Of a stretch of 64,000 nt of DNA, positions 33,370 to 45,040 are shown one piece after another. This stretch comes from Metridium senile (lineage: Eukaryota; Cnidaria; Anthozoa; Actiniaria; Metridiidae): contig OX459103.1 of assembly GCA_949775045.1 (NCBI GenBank), positions 1,881,501 through 1,945,500 of the forward strand, in the 5' to 3' direction. A program made the translations under genes and the position numbers. Within the stretch, counting starts at the first letter, position 1. Each line of letters opens with the position of its first letter. The notes under the pieces are model-generated. The model made no database searches. It worked only from the letters and a program-made list of their open reading frames with translations, and was not told the origin of the DNA.

Positions 33370-33740
33370 AAACTATTGGATTGCTAAACACTATGGGTAG
33401 TGATCAGTGACATATCACTATTTGATTGCTTAGCATTATGGGTAGTTAACCCCCACTGAAGCACAGCGATCAGTGATATGTGACGTAACCATTTGATTGC
33501 TTAGCATTATGGGTAGTTAACCCTCACCGAAGAACAGCGATCAGTGATCTGTGACGTAACCATTTGATTGCTTAGCATTATGGGTAGTTAACCCCCACCG
33601 AAGCACAGCGATCAGTGATCTGTGACGTAACCATTTGATTGCTTAGCATTATGGGTAGTTAACCCTCACCGAAGAACAGCGATCTGTGACGTGACTGTCG
33701 GGTTGCTAAGCATTTTGGGTAGTTAACCCTCATCCCCCAT
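33370..33740 (+). promoter_or_regulatory. 71-bp tandem repeat with CRE-like sites upstream of gene B
   Basis: About five units contain ATTTGATTGCTTAGCATTAT, GGGTAGTTAACCC and GATCAGTGATCTGTGACGTA. GTGACGTAAC occurs at about 33480, 33551 and 33622 and a GTGACGTGAC at about 33686. The array ends roughly 70 bp before a probable 5'UTR exon, which suggests a repeated promoter module. TGACGTAA is a CRE/ATF-type variant; binding is inferred. Confidence 0.6.
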
Positions 33741-33810
33741 CGCAGCGAGTGATCAGTGGTTGTTGACGATTTAGTCATAATTTTAGAATTCAAAACAATC
33801 TGTTTCTAGG

Positions 33811-33846
33811 TTGTACCTTGCCCCATCGCATCTAGTCACCACGAAG
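33811..33846 (+). other. Probable 5'UTR exon end of gene B
   Basis: The sequence ending CACGAAG/GTAAGT has a strong splice donor at 33847. The coding first exon of gene B has an acceptor (ATTCTCTAG) 8 nt before its ATG, so a non-coding first exon is required and this is the best placed candidate. Its 5' limit is uncertain. Confidence 0.45.
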
Positions 33847-34423
33847 GTAAGTTAAAACGAAACTATTTTAAAGCCTTATATTCATATAATTCAAACACGA
33901 TACATTACTCGAAAGTCGCTTTCAATTTAGAGAAGGATAACTTCAAAACTTACGTCCATAAAACGTCAACTTTTCTTCGTGAGAAAGTGACAGACGATTG
34001 CGTTCACCTTGTTGGTAATTTTTACTTTCTTGTTGGCTTGAAAATCTCTCTAAATCAAACCCTTTTCTCTTTACAGTGGCTTTAAACTGATTTTTTTTTT
34101 TGGTTGTAAAGTTAAATAGTGACGCCTCATAAGTCTGCTACTGCTACTTCTGAAGTCATTATCAGACATCGGTAAATTTAGAAAAACAAGGAAGTGCCAA
34201 ACGCCTAGAAATCGTCTCTTTGATATAACTATTACAAAATGTTCGGCTCTGAAAGTTTGTTATTTTGAAATTATTACAGGTTTTCATATTGTTGAATCTG
34301 TGCATGGGAGTTCAGTATCAAGACGTACTTTGATTATATTTTTAAGAAAACATTACGATTTAAGTTACAGTTTAATTCATGAGTAAATATTAATGGTTAT
34401 TGTATTATTCTCTAGACAGAAAG

Positions 34424-37400
34424 ATGAGGTTTGTCTTAATCAGCGTGGCTTTACTTCTCGCCATACAGGCTAGCTTTTCGCTAGGAAAATGTATGTATAA
34501 AAATAGCAACTAACTCAAAAATATCTCATAAATCCATGTATTTGTCTATGGTTATGATGGTCTAAGTCCTTAATTTAACTCCTTTAAGTTTAGTTACAAC
34601 AGCCAAGGCTTTAATTTAATTTATTTGGTTAATTAGAAGAGAAATTATCTTTAGAGTTACGAGAGATCATCGTTTTCATTACAAATGCACGGGATTTTAA
34701 CTTATCAATTAATTATGAATTGCTCTCAGGGTACCAGTTGGAAAAGTTTTCAACCTGTCGAATTTCGTTAACGGTTTTTGCACTTAGTCTTCCAAGCGTA
34801 ATAATCGACTTAAGATATTATTACTTAATTCAATAAAATACTATTTTTTTGACAAGTGTGAAAATTTTATCGCGAAATGCTTGTAAGGTTTTCAGCGAAT
34901 ACAATACAAATTAAAGTCAGTTTTTGAGCTTCTGGAAAATTTGTCGATAGATCGAATTCTTGAAAAAATTACTTAATTCAATTAAATACTATTTTTCTAG
35001 TGTAAAAGTGTAAAAAGGTGTAAAAGTGTAAAAGTGTAAAAATTGCATCGCAAAATATTTTAAAATTTTTCAGCTAATACAGTACAAGTTAAACTTTTTG
35101 AGCTTCTCGAAATTGTCGATAGATATCTGCACAAAATCTTGAAAACATTACTTAATTCAATAAATTCTTACAAGAGTAAAAATTGCATCGCGAAATATTT
35201 TTTTAAAAGTTTTTCAGCTAACACAGTACAAGTTAAACGTTTCTCGATGGATATCTGCACGAATTATTGAAAAAAATGCCTTAACAAATACATTTTTTTT
35301 TTCAAATCATTTTGAACAGCGAAGTTTTGACTCTTGACTTTTGCCTTAAATAAAGGATAACATTAATACAAATAGGACTGCCAAGTAAGGCCAATTGATT
35401 TATAGAAACAGTACAGTATGGAAACCGAGATTGAAAACTGATTTTTGATTGAAGTGTAAAAAAAACTGTCCAATTTCCTCTTACGGCGCGCGCAAATCAT
35501 TCGACGCTATTCGACATTTATAGAATAACATTTTCGCAGTCCTGATTATGAAAATTAATTTCATATATTTTGGCATACGTTTTAGTACACATAACTAAAA
35601 TTTCAGTCCACTAATAGTCGACAGATAATTTTACCGATAGTAAGCCACCAGTGTAATGTTAATTTTTCTATCGCATGAAGTGTTACTTCTAGTGCAACTG
35701 GTAACACAACTAGGTTCAACATGGGGCGTCATATTGGAAATCCCAAACTGTTGTCGTTCAAAAAAAATGCCTTATAATTTTACTCCATGGGCGTAACCAG
35801 AAAATGTGAATAAAAAAATAATAATCTTATCTAAAAAAAAGAAGTTACAGGGACATACAACCAAGACCCTATGTTACGGCAGATAGCTGAAGCGGTAAGA
35901 ATAAGGATAGAACAAAAAAGAAAGAAAAGCTAAAGGAAGCAATGAAATAATGTAAAGAAGAATAAAAGAAAAGATAAGAAAGGAGAAACGAAAGGAAAAA
36001 ACTTAAGTATGATAAGACGAGGGAAGTAACAAAATATTTAAAAAAGATAAAGCGATAAAATAGAATAAAAGAAAGCTGAGAAAAGTCAGTAAAATGCAAC
36101 AGAAGTAAACAGGGACGAAAGAAGAACGAAAGAACAACAAGTCATTTGTTTAACCGCTACTGCATATAGTCATTTACCAAGCTAGTAATTTAGTATCAAA
36201 TTATTTTTAAAAGTATTTTAGTTGTTGGTACATTTACCTGTTCTATTATTAATGACGGACAAATATTTCAAAAAACAAATAAACAGGAAGCAACAGACCA
36301 TCTAAGACTTTCTCCGGAGAATTTTTGTCGTGTCTGAATACGATTGGTTATCGATCTGCACGTAATGAACCAATAGGTCATCGAGACGCATTCGAGAATT
36401 GTAGAATGATCAGTCAATGCCGTGTCTAAATACGATTGGTTATCGATCTGCATGGCCTAAATCGAGTCAATAAGCAAAGACAGATAAAAAAATATTACCA
36501 AAAATAGCAATACATAGGTCAAACATATGTAAGAAAATAAAAAGAACAGAATACATTGTATGACCCCTCCCCCTCCTACTTCAGCTAGTCTAAAATTAGC
36601 GAATGAAATTGTAATTTGTTCTACTTTTTAGCTCACCACAAACACCACAAAAGATCGTTTGGAAGTAAGTAAAATGTTGAAGTATTATTTATTATAGCAT
36701 AGCATATATAGCATATATAGCACAGCACAGCACAGCACAGCACAGCACAGCACAGCACAGCACAGCACAGCACAGCACAGCACAGCACAGCACAGCACAG
36801 CACAGCACAGCTTAGCATAGCATAGCATAGCACAGCTAAGCACGGAAAAGCAGTGCTGTATGATATGTATATACAAATGACTATAGACAACCTTGACAAT
36901 GACTAACACTCTTCTTACACGACTGTAGCTTTCGACATGAACAATGAAGTGAAATGCGTGGACCATTCGTACTGTGTAAAATACTCACAAATGGACTGCG
37001 CGAGCTCTTTCTTGAAGCTCAACTGTAAAAACTTGTGCGGAATTTGTGGTAAGACGTGTGACATTATGACATTGTGTGACAAGTGACAAAATAATTAAAA
37101 CGAGTGATGTTGTGTGGCAAAAGACGCGTGACAAAACAACGCAACAAACTGTCTCTATTGCGTGACTTACATTTCTACTATTGGCGTATTTCACTTCAAT
37201 GGGCGTAGTGCATCTACTAGGGGAAAAAAGACAATAAAAATATATTAAGATGACTTCTGCCCAGGTTGTCAAAACGTCAGACACCAACAATGACAATCAT
37301 TTGTACGACTACACACACCCATTTGCAAAAATTTTTGGAAAAAATTGGGATCAGGGGTCAAAAATTCCGAAATGATCCGTGATCAATAGGTTTAAAAAAT

Positions 37401-40400
37401 ACAATTTTACGAGCCTGCATTTGATCACAATTCATCACCATCACTAACAACTGGATTCAAACCATTCAATAAGAAGATCACCGCCTATTCCGTAGTTCAA
37501 ACGTCAACATTACACAGACATGAATGGATGATCACATCTCATTACAGTGCGACTACTGAAACCGGGGCCACCCAAACAAATTCACAAATAAATATTTTTT
37601 GAGATCAAACAAAATAATTGTAGCGAGTTTTCACAGGCTAAGATGTTTCTTATTCAATCTTGATCTATTCCGTTCACAAATAATGAAAATTACTAGCATT
37701 TTAAGCAAAAAAAAAATCAAACATTTGTAGAGATTCTATTGTTCATATTCTCAATCGTGATTGGATAATTATGCTTTAGTGGCCCATGTTTCATCGCACT
37801 GTAACATATATTATTTCATTTTGTAAAAACTGTCTACACTTTTTCAGAATCACACAAGAAGGTAGACCTTCCTATGGTATTGTACTATAACAAACACAAG
37901 GGAGGCAAGTCACGTGTTGCAAGAAGTGCAAACCCTACCTACCCACCCACCACCAGCCAGACACTCTTTGACTATGTTGGAGGCTATAGAAACTGGAACT
38001 TTAATTTCAATGACAAACACCCCATTCAGATGGACTGGAGCAAGCCACAGCAACCTCTCAAACCGGCGGATCAAGCCCAACAACAGAACACACCTGCGCA
38101 GCAAACAAACAATGCAACCGCTGGACAACAAACACAACAGGCTCAGCAACAGAATGATCCAAAACAACAGCAACAATCTGCTTACTCTACTCAGCAGCAA
38201 CAACAGAGTGCATACCAGCCTCAGACCGCCGCCGCCCCTCAGCAAGCTGTAGCTCCAGCAGCCGCTCAACCTGCAGCCCAACCAGCTGTACAACAACAGC
38301 AAGATACCCCTGCATTTAAAATCCCAGCCCAGGCATTTAAACTTGGTAAGAGAGAGAAAATACAATCGTTGAAAGACATCAAACGACGATATTGATCATG
38401 TTAATGACTATGGTAACGATGTGGAAATGATGATGATGATGTTGGTTATGATGATAACGATGTTGGTTATGATGATGATGATTATAACAATGATGATGAC
38501 AATGATAATGATGATAATAAAAATGGCGATAATGATAATGGCAAGGTCATGATGATGATGGCAACGATTATAACAATGATTATCACAATGGTGACGATGA
38601 TGATGATGATGACAATGATGATGATGACAACGATAGCTGTCAAGCTTTACTAATCTAACCACCAAAACTCTCACTACATACAGCTGACAAAGGAAAAGAC
38701 GTTTACATAAACGTCCCACAAAACACACAGTCACAAAACGTGATGAACCAGGCCATGAACGACGAGCCATCAAAGGCAAATGACGACGGACCAATACAGA
38801 GCTTTAACTACAAGCCTGTCAAGGTTCCATGCCCAAAAGGACAGGAATGTAACTACAAAGGACCTGACGCTCCACAAAGTAATTAATAACCAAGCAATAA
38901 TACTAATAATTACTAACATTGCACCTATTGAATATAACTAAGGTAGAGAGATGAGTGTGTGCATGTATTTGTTGTTGTTTACCGCTGACTAGAAGACTTT
39001 GGTAGGGGGAGGGAAGAGTCAAGCATGTGCTTATTGTTGCTTACCGCTGACTAGTAAATATTCGTGCTGTGTATACGTCCACACTTGGGAAGGGGATTGG
39101 GGAGAGTCAAGCATGTGCTTATTGTTGCTTACCGCTGACTAGTAAATATTCGTGCTGTGTATACGTCCACTCTTTGGAAGGGGATTGGGGAGAGTCAAGC
39201 ATGTCCTTTTTGCTGCTTACCGCTGACTAGTAAATATCAATAGTCTTTTCTTCTACACTTGAAAAGGGGGAGGAGAGAGTCAAGCATGCCCTTTATATTG
39301 CTGCTTACCGCTGGCTAATAAATATTCATTGTCTATACGTCTACACTTAATTGGGAAGGGGGGAGGGAGAGTCAAGCATGTCCCTATTGCTGCTTACCGC
39401 TGACTAGTAAATACTAACGTCATGCATGCTTTGACAGTTAATGAGACTTTTATGCTCTACTGTGATGACAAATTCCCCAACTGTGGCGTCCTCCAATCAT
39501 CTTGTAACGAGTCTTGGCTGCAAGTCTACTGTCCTAAACGATGCGGCATATGTACACGTATGCACTCTAATAACACAGGAAACCCACAACTTCGTTACCA
39601 TGATGACCACGATCACAAACTACAAAACATCCCCTTTTTAGAAAACCTTCCATGTTTTATTATCCATTTCAGACCACGTGATGAAACACTTGGGAGCTTA
39701 TTATTTCAAATGTAAATGTTATAACATGTTCATCACAAAGGAAAAATTTTCAAGGATATGCATGAAATATGTCACATGGTCTGAAATGGGCAATGGACAA
39801 TTTACCTTCCTTGTTTTATTACCCATTGCAGACCATGTAATGCAATCCTTTGGAGTTGATTCTTTCACATGTAAAAGTTATAACATGTACATCATAAATG
39901 ACAAATTCTTAAGGAAATGTCATGTGGTCTGAAATGGGCAATTGGCATTGACGGCAATTGACTTTACCGACTAAATTGGCCGTTCCCACGAAGCAGCTCA
40001 TCATAGGCAAACGCCTTGCAAGACTCGCTCTGAGTCAAATTGAAGCTTGTCGAGCATTTGCATATAATTAGCTGCCTCGTAAAAAAGGTCTATTATCATG
40101 GGAAAACAGCGGAGCTTTTGCATGGGATCTCGGGGTCTGGATACGATAGAAAATAACGGAAAATAATTTACCTTTTCTCTTCTTTCGTCCGTCAAGCCCT
40201 GCGTTTTCACCCATTTTGTAGTCCATGTGTGGCACATGTTTCCATGTGGAAAAGTCATAACGAAGTTGTGGGTTCTTGTGTTTGCTAATAAAAATAATAA
40301 TTACTATTAATCCTAATACTCGTATTAATACTAACATAATTAATTACTAGAACTAACGATTTACTATTTGGATATAACATAACTCATTTGATTAACACAA

Positions 40401-43400
40401 CTAACATATCAAATATAATAAGATACTAATTTAATAACGCACAAAATCGACAAAACAACTAAACATAAACAAACGAAAATAGACAAGACTGAAAAACAAA
40501 AAGATAAAAAAAGATAACGCACTCATACATGCCTTATTGACACAAATAACAAACAAAAATACATTTATTTTCAAAAGATGCCAAACAAAAATCATCAGTT
40601 TTCCAAGGATTTTGACTTTTTTGCAAAATTAAATCAGACTTAAAATTAAAAAGTAGATATCGCTTGTCTATTCCAGCCAACGATTCCGCTCAAGGTGCCC
40701 AGCCATCTCCTATCGCTACTGACGACAGCACCGAAGGCAACAAGGTAATTAATAGGCCATTTTCAGTACCAGAATGCTTTTCGACTTTCCTCTATTATTC
40801 TCTAAGAGTCCCGTTCACAGTTCCCTGCGCCATCTTGAAAGGTAGCCGGGTCTTTGCATCGAAGCGAGACGGACGTTGAGCTTGCAATGATAGAGACACG
40901 TGAATAATTGTCCCACAAGGTGTTAAAAGGTATCTACAGTTACAAGCTTAACGTTTGTCTTGCTTCGATGCAAAGGCCGTTTAGCTATAATAAGGTTTAT
41001 CCAAGCTCTGAACTGAACGATGACTCAAATGTCAAAAATTGTAGTGCTCTATTTAGTTACCCAATTATAGAGCGCTATTTATAGCAATTATTTTATAAAT
41101 AATTATCGTTATTGATCAATATACCGCTATTTCTGATGCTAAGGTTTACCCAAGCAAACGTCTCTGAACTTAACAATGACTCCAATGTCAACAATTTTAG
41201 TGCTTTAATGAGTTGCAGAGAACGCTTCTACCCAAGAGCGCTATTTATATCAATTATTCTACAAATCAGTATCGTTATTAAACAATTTTAACCGCTATTT
41301 CTGATGCTAAGGTTTACCCAAGCAACGTCTCTGAACTTAACGACGATGCTAACGTTAACATCGAGTCTGAACTAGTTGCCCCTGAACCATCAGACAAACC
41401 ACAAAGAGCACGATACACCCTTCACGTCACACCCAAGCTAAAGAACGGAGTCCCACAGACACAGGAAATATTCATTATGCCTCCTAACGCAAAACCAGGC
41501 GGTAATATCAAGCCATTGGTGATTCTAAAGCAGGTAGGTCTCGGTACTCGTTGCCTAGCAGTAAGATATGGTCATCATAATTCACCATTATTTAAGATCA
41601 TCACCATTATACCCATCACCATTGTCATTATCGTTATCATTATACTTATCATTACCACCATTATCTTTATCATCACTATCATGATTATTATCATCACCAT
41701 CATCATTATCACCATTGTCATTATCGTCTTTTTCATTGTCCTTATCGTCATCATTACCATCATCACCATAATATCATCATCATCATTGTCGTCTTTTTTA
41801 TTTTCCTTATCATCATCACCATAATATCGTCATTATTGTCATTACGTCTTTGTCATTATCCTTATCATCATGACCATATTATCATCATCACCATCATAGT
41901 TGTTATCATTATTTATTATTCGTATCATTACCGCCATCTTCTTTATTATCACTATCATCATGATCACCATCACCATCACAATTGTTCAGTCTCATTACTC
42001 CTCACCATCTTTGTCGTCATCATGATCGTCATCATTATTGCTATTAGTCTCATTATCCTCACCATCATCTTCGTCATCATCATATCATCATCGTCATCAT
42101 TATATAATAACACTATTCTTATAACTTGTAGAAAGTCACTAAGGCTATGGTAGAGAACATCGAGATCGACGTCCCACCAAAAGGTGTCGAATACAGCGAC
42201 GAGCCCAAGGTCGAGGTCATCGAAGGAGCCAATCACGAATCTCTCAAGGTCACCGAGGGTAAAGCTGATCTTACCCAAGCTGAAGCTGACCTATCACAGA
42301 AAAACGCTGCTGCTGCTCAACCCGCTCCAGCCCCAGTTGCCTTCGCTCAAGCCCCAGCTGCCGCGGCTCCAGCTCAAGCTGATCAGACTGCAGCCCCTGC
42401 TGCTGCCCCAGCTCCAGTAGCACCAGCACCAGCCGCTGCTCCTGCTGCACCTGTTGCCGATGCTGCAGCTGCACCAGCACCCGCTGCTTACCCTGAAGCA
42501 CCTGCCGCCCCTGCTGCTGCACCTGCTGCCGATGCTGCAGCTGCACCAGCACCCGCTGCCTACCCTGAAGCACCAGCCGCAGCTGCTGCCCCTGCTGCTT
42601 CACCAGAACCAGCTGCAGCTCAAGCACCAGCCGCTGCCCCAGAACCGGCCGCTGCCCCAGCAACCTCACAATACAACGCCCAAACCCAGAGTTACCAAGA
42701 TAACACTCAAACACAGGCTGCTGCTCAACCAGATCAGACTGCTCAGACCCAGACTACCCAGGACCAAGCTGCTCAAAGTTATCAACAGTCAACCCAAACT
42801 GCATATGACCAAAACCAACAAGCTGCCGGTAAGAAAATCACTACCTCTTTTGAAACTTCCTATGACCATGGAATATTTGATCGGGATAGAGTGTTTAAAA
42901 ACGATCGAACGTTTGATCGCAATAGCATGTATAAAACGATCGAATGTTTGATCTGGACAACGTGTTTAAAACGATCGAATGTTTGATCTGGACCACGTGT
43001 TTAAAACGATCGAATATTTGATTATAATTGCAAGTTTTAAACGATAGAAAGTTTTTCCGAGACAGTAGTTTCAAACGAAAATAATGCTTGATCACGATTA
43101 CATTTTCAAAAGCCTGCACTATAAAATATATCCTTTCCTTGTGACATATGTGGTCACGATATTGAGGCCACTCAGCTGGGCAGTTTTAAATTATGTCATT
43201 GTCTTTATTTAGCTGCTCCAACCGTTGCACCAACCACCGCACCAGCCTCAGCCTCCTACCCAGCCGCCTACCCAGCACAGGATAGCCAACAAACATGTAT
43301 GTCTTTCTTTTACATCACTTTGACAAACTTACATAACAAATGTTCTCACAATAGTCCCCTCCACAGCTTCCTGTGCCATTTTGAAAGGTAGCCAGGCCTT

Positions 43401-44500
43401 TGCATCGAAGCGAGACGAACGTTGAGCTTGCAATGATAGAGATACTTGAATAATTGTCCCGCAAGTTGTTAAAAGGTCTCTATCATTGCAAGCTCAACGT
43501 TCGTCTTGCTTCGATGCAAAGGCCCGGCTACCTTTTAAGATGGCGCAGGTAACCGTGAAGGGGATTATTCCGAGAAAAAAGAATGTTGAAAACTCGTAAA
43601 TTTAGAAATACATTATGTATAGCTTGAGGGAGGTGCTCTGTGTTTGGTCATACACAAAATAATTCTAATAGCTAACAAACTAACTCGAATACTTTAGATA
43701 CATTACTTTGAACTAAAAAACATGTTGGCACAGGAATCCCGACTAACAAACTAACACAGGAAGCTAAATTACATACTGACACTGGAAACCCAACCAACAA
43801 ACTAACACAGGAAGCCCAACTAACATACTGACACAGGAATCCCAACCAACAAACTAACAAAAAAAGCCAAACATACTTAAACTACATGTAACACAGAAAT
43901 CCCAATCAACAAACTAACAAAGGAAGCCCAAATAGCATACTGACACTATAACACAGAAATACTGGCACAAAAACACAGGAAACCCAACTTACATTGTTAG
44001 ACTAACACAGGAGTCCCAACTAACATACTTAGACAGACACAGGAATCCCATCCAACAAACTGACAAATAACATACTGGCACAAAAACACAGGAACCCCAA
44101 CTTACATTCTTAGACTAACACAGGAATCCCAACTAACATACTTAGACAGACACATGAATCCCATCCAACAGACTAACAATAACATACTGGCACAAAAACA
44201 CATGAACCCCAACTTCTATTCTTAGACTAACACAGGAATCCCAACTAACATACTTAGACAGACACATGAATCCAATCCAACAAACTAACAAATAACATAC
44301 TGGCACAAAAACACAGGAATCCCAACTAACACACAGAGATTTGCATGCTACTTCATTGTATGTAATAGCGTGTAACATCTTTGTTAACAGACCAAGCTAG
44401 TCAATGTGTAGATGATAGCCGGTGTGCGTCTTATAGTAAAGAAATTTGCAACGAATCCTGGATGCAAAACAACTGTAAGAAAATGTGTAGCCTTTGCTAA
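34424..44500 (+). CDS. Secreted gene B: three ShKT domains with Gln-rich and Ala/Pro-rich spacers (737 aa, 11 coding exons)
   Basis: Exons are 34424-34490, 36632-36664, 36929-37048, 37848-38345, 38684-38878, 39438-39557, 40677-40744, 41312-41533, 42132-42828, 43213-43296 and 44391-44500. Every junction keeps frame. Exon 1 is a signal peptide (MRFVLISVALLLAIQASFSL). Exon 2 encodes SHHKHHKRSFG, with a dibasic KR usable for processing. ShKT domains are on exons 3, 6 and 11. Cysteines are at 43-49-57-66-70-73, 313-320-327-336-340-343 and 707-713-721-730-734-737; the protein ends on the last cysteine. Residues about 148-225 are Gln-rich and about 500-620 Ala/Pro-rich. Exon 8 encodes a compact RYTLHVTPKLKNG segment with mixed hydrophobic pattern, possibly a small folded unit. 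The architecture suggests an extracellular structural or mucin-like protein; function is inferred only. AATAAA lies 40 bp after the stop. Confidence 0.83.
34818..35290 (+). repeat. Three diverged tandem copies of about 150-170 bp in intron 1 of gene B
   Basis: TTACTTAATTCAAT(T)AAATACT, AAAATTGCATCGC(A/G)AAAT, TTTTCAGC(T/G)AA and TTGTCGATAGAT recur in the same order three times, with accumulating deletions. Confidence 0.75.
36721..36810 (+). repeat. CACAG pentanucleotide microsatellite, 18 units
   Basis: A pure array of 18 CACAG units in intron 2 of gene B, flanked by CATAG and TATAGCATATAG variants. It repeats CAG trinucleotides that resemble splice acceptors about 120 bp before the true acceptor at 36928. 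Confidence 0.95.
38425..38640 (+). repeat. GAT-type microsatellite in intron 4 of gene B
   Basis: Imperfect ATGATG/ATAATG triplets with two copies of GATGTTGGTTATGATGAT. It occupies most of the 338-bp intron. Confidence 0.85.
38975..39415 (+). repeat. 88-bp minisatellite, about five units, in intron 5 of gene B
   Basis: GAGAGTCAAGCATGT, then TGCTTACCGCTGACTAGTAA and GTATACGTCCACAC-type words recur. CAAGCATG starts at 39020, 39108, 39196, 39281 and 39373, giving periods of 85-92 bp. The array ends just before the ShKT exon at 39438. Confidence 0.9.
39650..39945. mobile_element. Duplicated foldback in intron 6 of gene B
   Basis: CCATTTCAGACCACGTGATG and CATGGTCTGAAATGGGCAAT are inverted. The unit is repeated in direct orientation about 170 bp later (CCCATTGCAGACCATGTAAT...CATGTGGTCTGAAATGGGC), with TTATAACATGT(T/A)CATCA in both copies. 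Confidence 0.72.
40807..40982. mobile_element. Foldback family 1, copy 3 (3'-truncated), intron 7 of gene B
   Basis: It begins AGTCCCGTTCACAGTTCCC and then GCGCCATCTTGAAAGGTAGC. It breaks off after GCTTCGATGCAAAGGCCG, exactly where the decayed exon copies begin. Confidence 0.85.
40986..41235 (+). pseudogene. Two decayed copies of the 5' part of gene B exon 8
   Basis: AAGGTTTA(T/C)CCAAGC followed by TCTGAACT(G/T)AACGATGACTC-type sequence appears at about 40992-41060 and 41141-41210. It resembles the start of the true exon at 41312 (AAGGTTTACCCAAGCAACGT). Both copies carry indels and in-frame stops and lose similarity after about 70 bp. The upstream acceptor context (GCTATTTCTGATGCTAAG) is also duplicated at 41126. 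Each unit is about 150-170 bp, so it is a tandem duplication of exon start plus intron end. Confidence 0.75.
41575..42110 (+). repeat. ATC-type microsatellite filling intron 8 of gene B
   Basis: CATCATTATCACCAT-type triplets with interruptions through almost the entire 598-bp intron. It leaves only short spacers next to the donor and acceptor. Confidence 0.88.
42930..43110 (+). repeat. Short repeats of AAACGATCGAATGTTTGATC in intron 9 of gene B
   Basis: The word AACGATCGAA(T/C)(G/A)TTTGATC and its variants recur about five times at roughly 35-45 bp spacing between 42860 and 43110. This looks like a young imperfect minisatellite. Confidence 0.7.
43350..43569. mobile_element. Foldback family 1, copy 4 (full length), intron 10 of gene B
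   Basis: About 220 bp. It starts AATAGTCCCCTCCACAGCTT, has GAACGTTGAGCTTGCAATGA/CATTGCAAGCTCAACGTTC at the centre and ends AAGATGGCGCAGGTAACCGT...GGGGATTATT. The terminal TA-rich flanks could be target duplications. Confidence 0.88.
43660..44340 (+). repeat. Degenerate minisatellite of ACACAGGAATCCCAACTAAC words, intron 10 of gene B
   Basis: The core word recurs more than 12 times with two alternating contexts (ACATACTTAGACAGAC and AACATACTGGCACAAA). In the second half the higher-order unit is about 110-125 bp. Confidence 0.88.
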
Positions 44501-44539
44501 GGTAAAGAGAACTATAACAACAGACCTTAAATTAATTAT

Positions 44540-44545
44540 AATAAA
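44540..44545 (+). terminator. Poly(A) signal of gene B
   Basis: AATAAA 40 bp after the stop codon at 44498-44500. It is well placed for a short 3'UTR and lies just before foldback family 2 copy 2. Confidence 0.55.
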
Positions 44546-44574
44546 CACTGTCGCGACGCTAGGAACTATGGGTA

Positions 44575-44871
44575 TACACCTATTTCAAAAACCGTTGTCG
44601 CAGCTGAAGCTACGGTCCACACTCTGAAGACTGCAAAGGATGTCGGTTATGTGGACTTAATTTGAGATTTTTTTACACGTTTTTTAAAGTAAATATTTAT
44701 ATTTAAATCTACCACAACAACAACTTGTTATGGTCATATAACACAAACACGTACAGCCAAAATATGCTTTGAATATATCGATAACAAGAGAAGAAATGCC
44801 GACATCCTTTGCAGGCTTCAGGAGTGTGGACTGTGGCTTTGTTTGCGACAACGATTTTTGAAAAAGGTGTA
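44575..44871. mobile_element. Foldback element, family 2 copy 2, about 297 bp
   Basis: The TACACCTATTTCAAAAACCG and CGATTTTTGAAAAAGGTGTA ends match those at 16954-17245. Inner arms TCCACACTCTGAAG/CTTCAGGAGTGTGGA and AAAGGATGTCGG/CCGACATCCTTT also match. Confidence 0.87.
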
Positions 44872-44911
44872 TATTCTAACATTTCTAATCATAGATTATC
44901 ATAACTGTTAA

Positions 44912-45040
44912 CTAGCGAGTAAACTAGTATAGACTGCGTCGGTGTTTGACATAAACGATAGGTAAGAGAATGAAAATAAAATCGTAACACCGTTAAACAT
45001 GACCCTTGACTTTACTGACGTACGTTGCTTTAGCCCTTTG
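44912..45040. mobile_element. Half copy of the outer foldback of gene A intron 2
   Basis: CTAGCGAGTAAACTAGTATA, GCGTCGGTGTTTGACATAAA and CGATAGGTAA...GTAACACCGTTAAACATGA match one arm of the element at 28002-28479. No second arm follows. Confidence 0.75.

Noticed and set aside
29085..44500. Interpretation of the ShKT proteins as potassium-channel toxins
   Set aside because: ShKT domains occur in many non-toxin secreted proteins. Here they are embedded in long low-complexity chains, and the Lys-aromatic channel-blocking dyad is not evident at the expected spacing.
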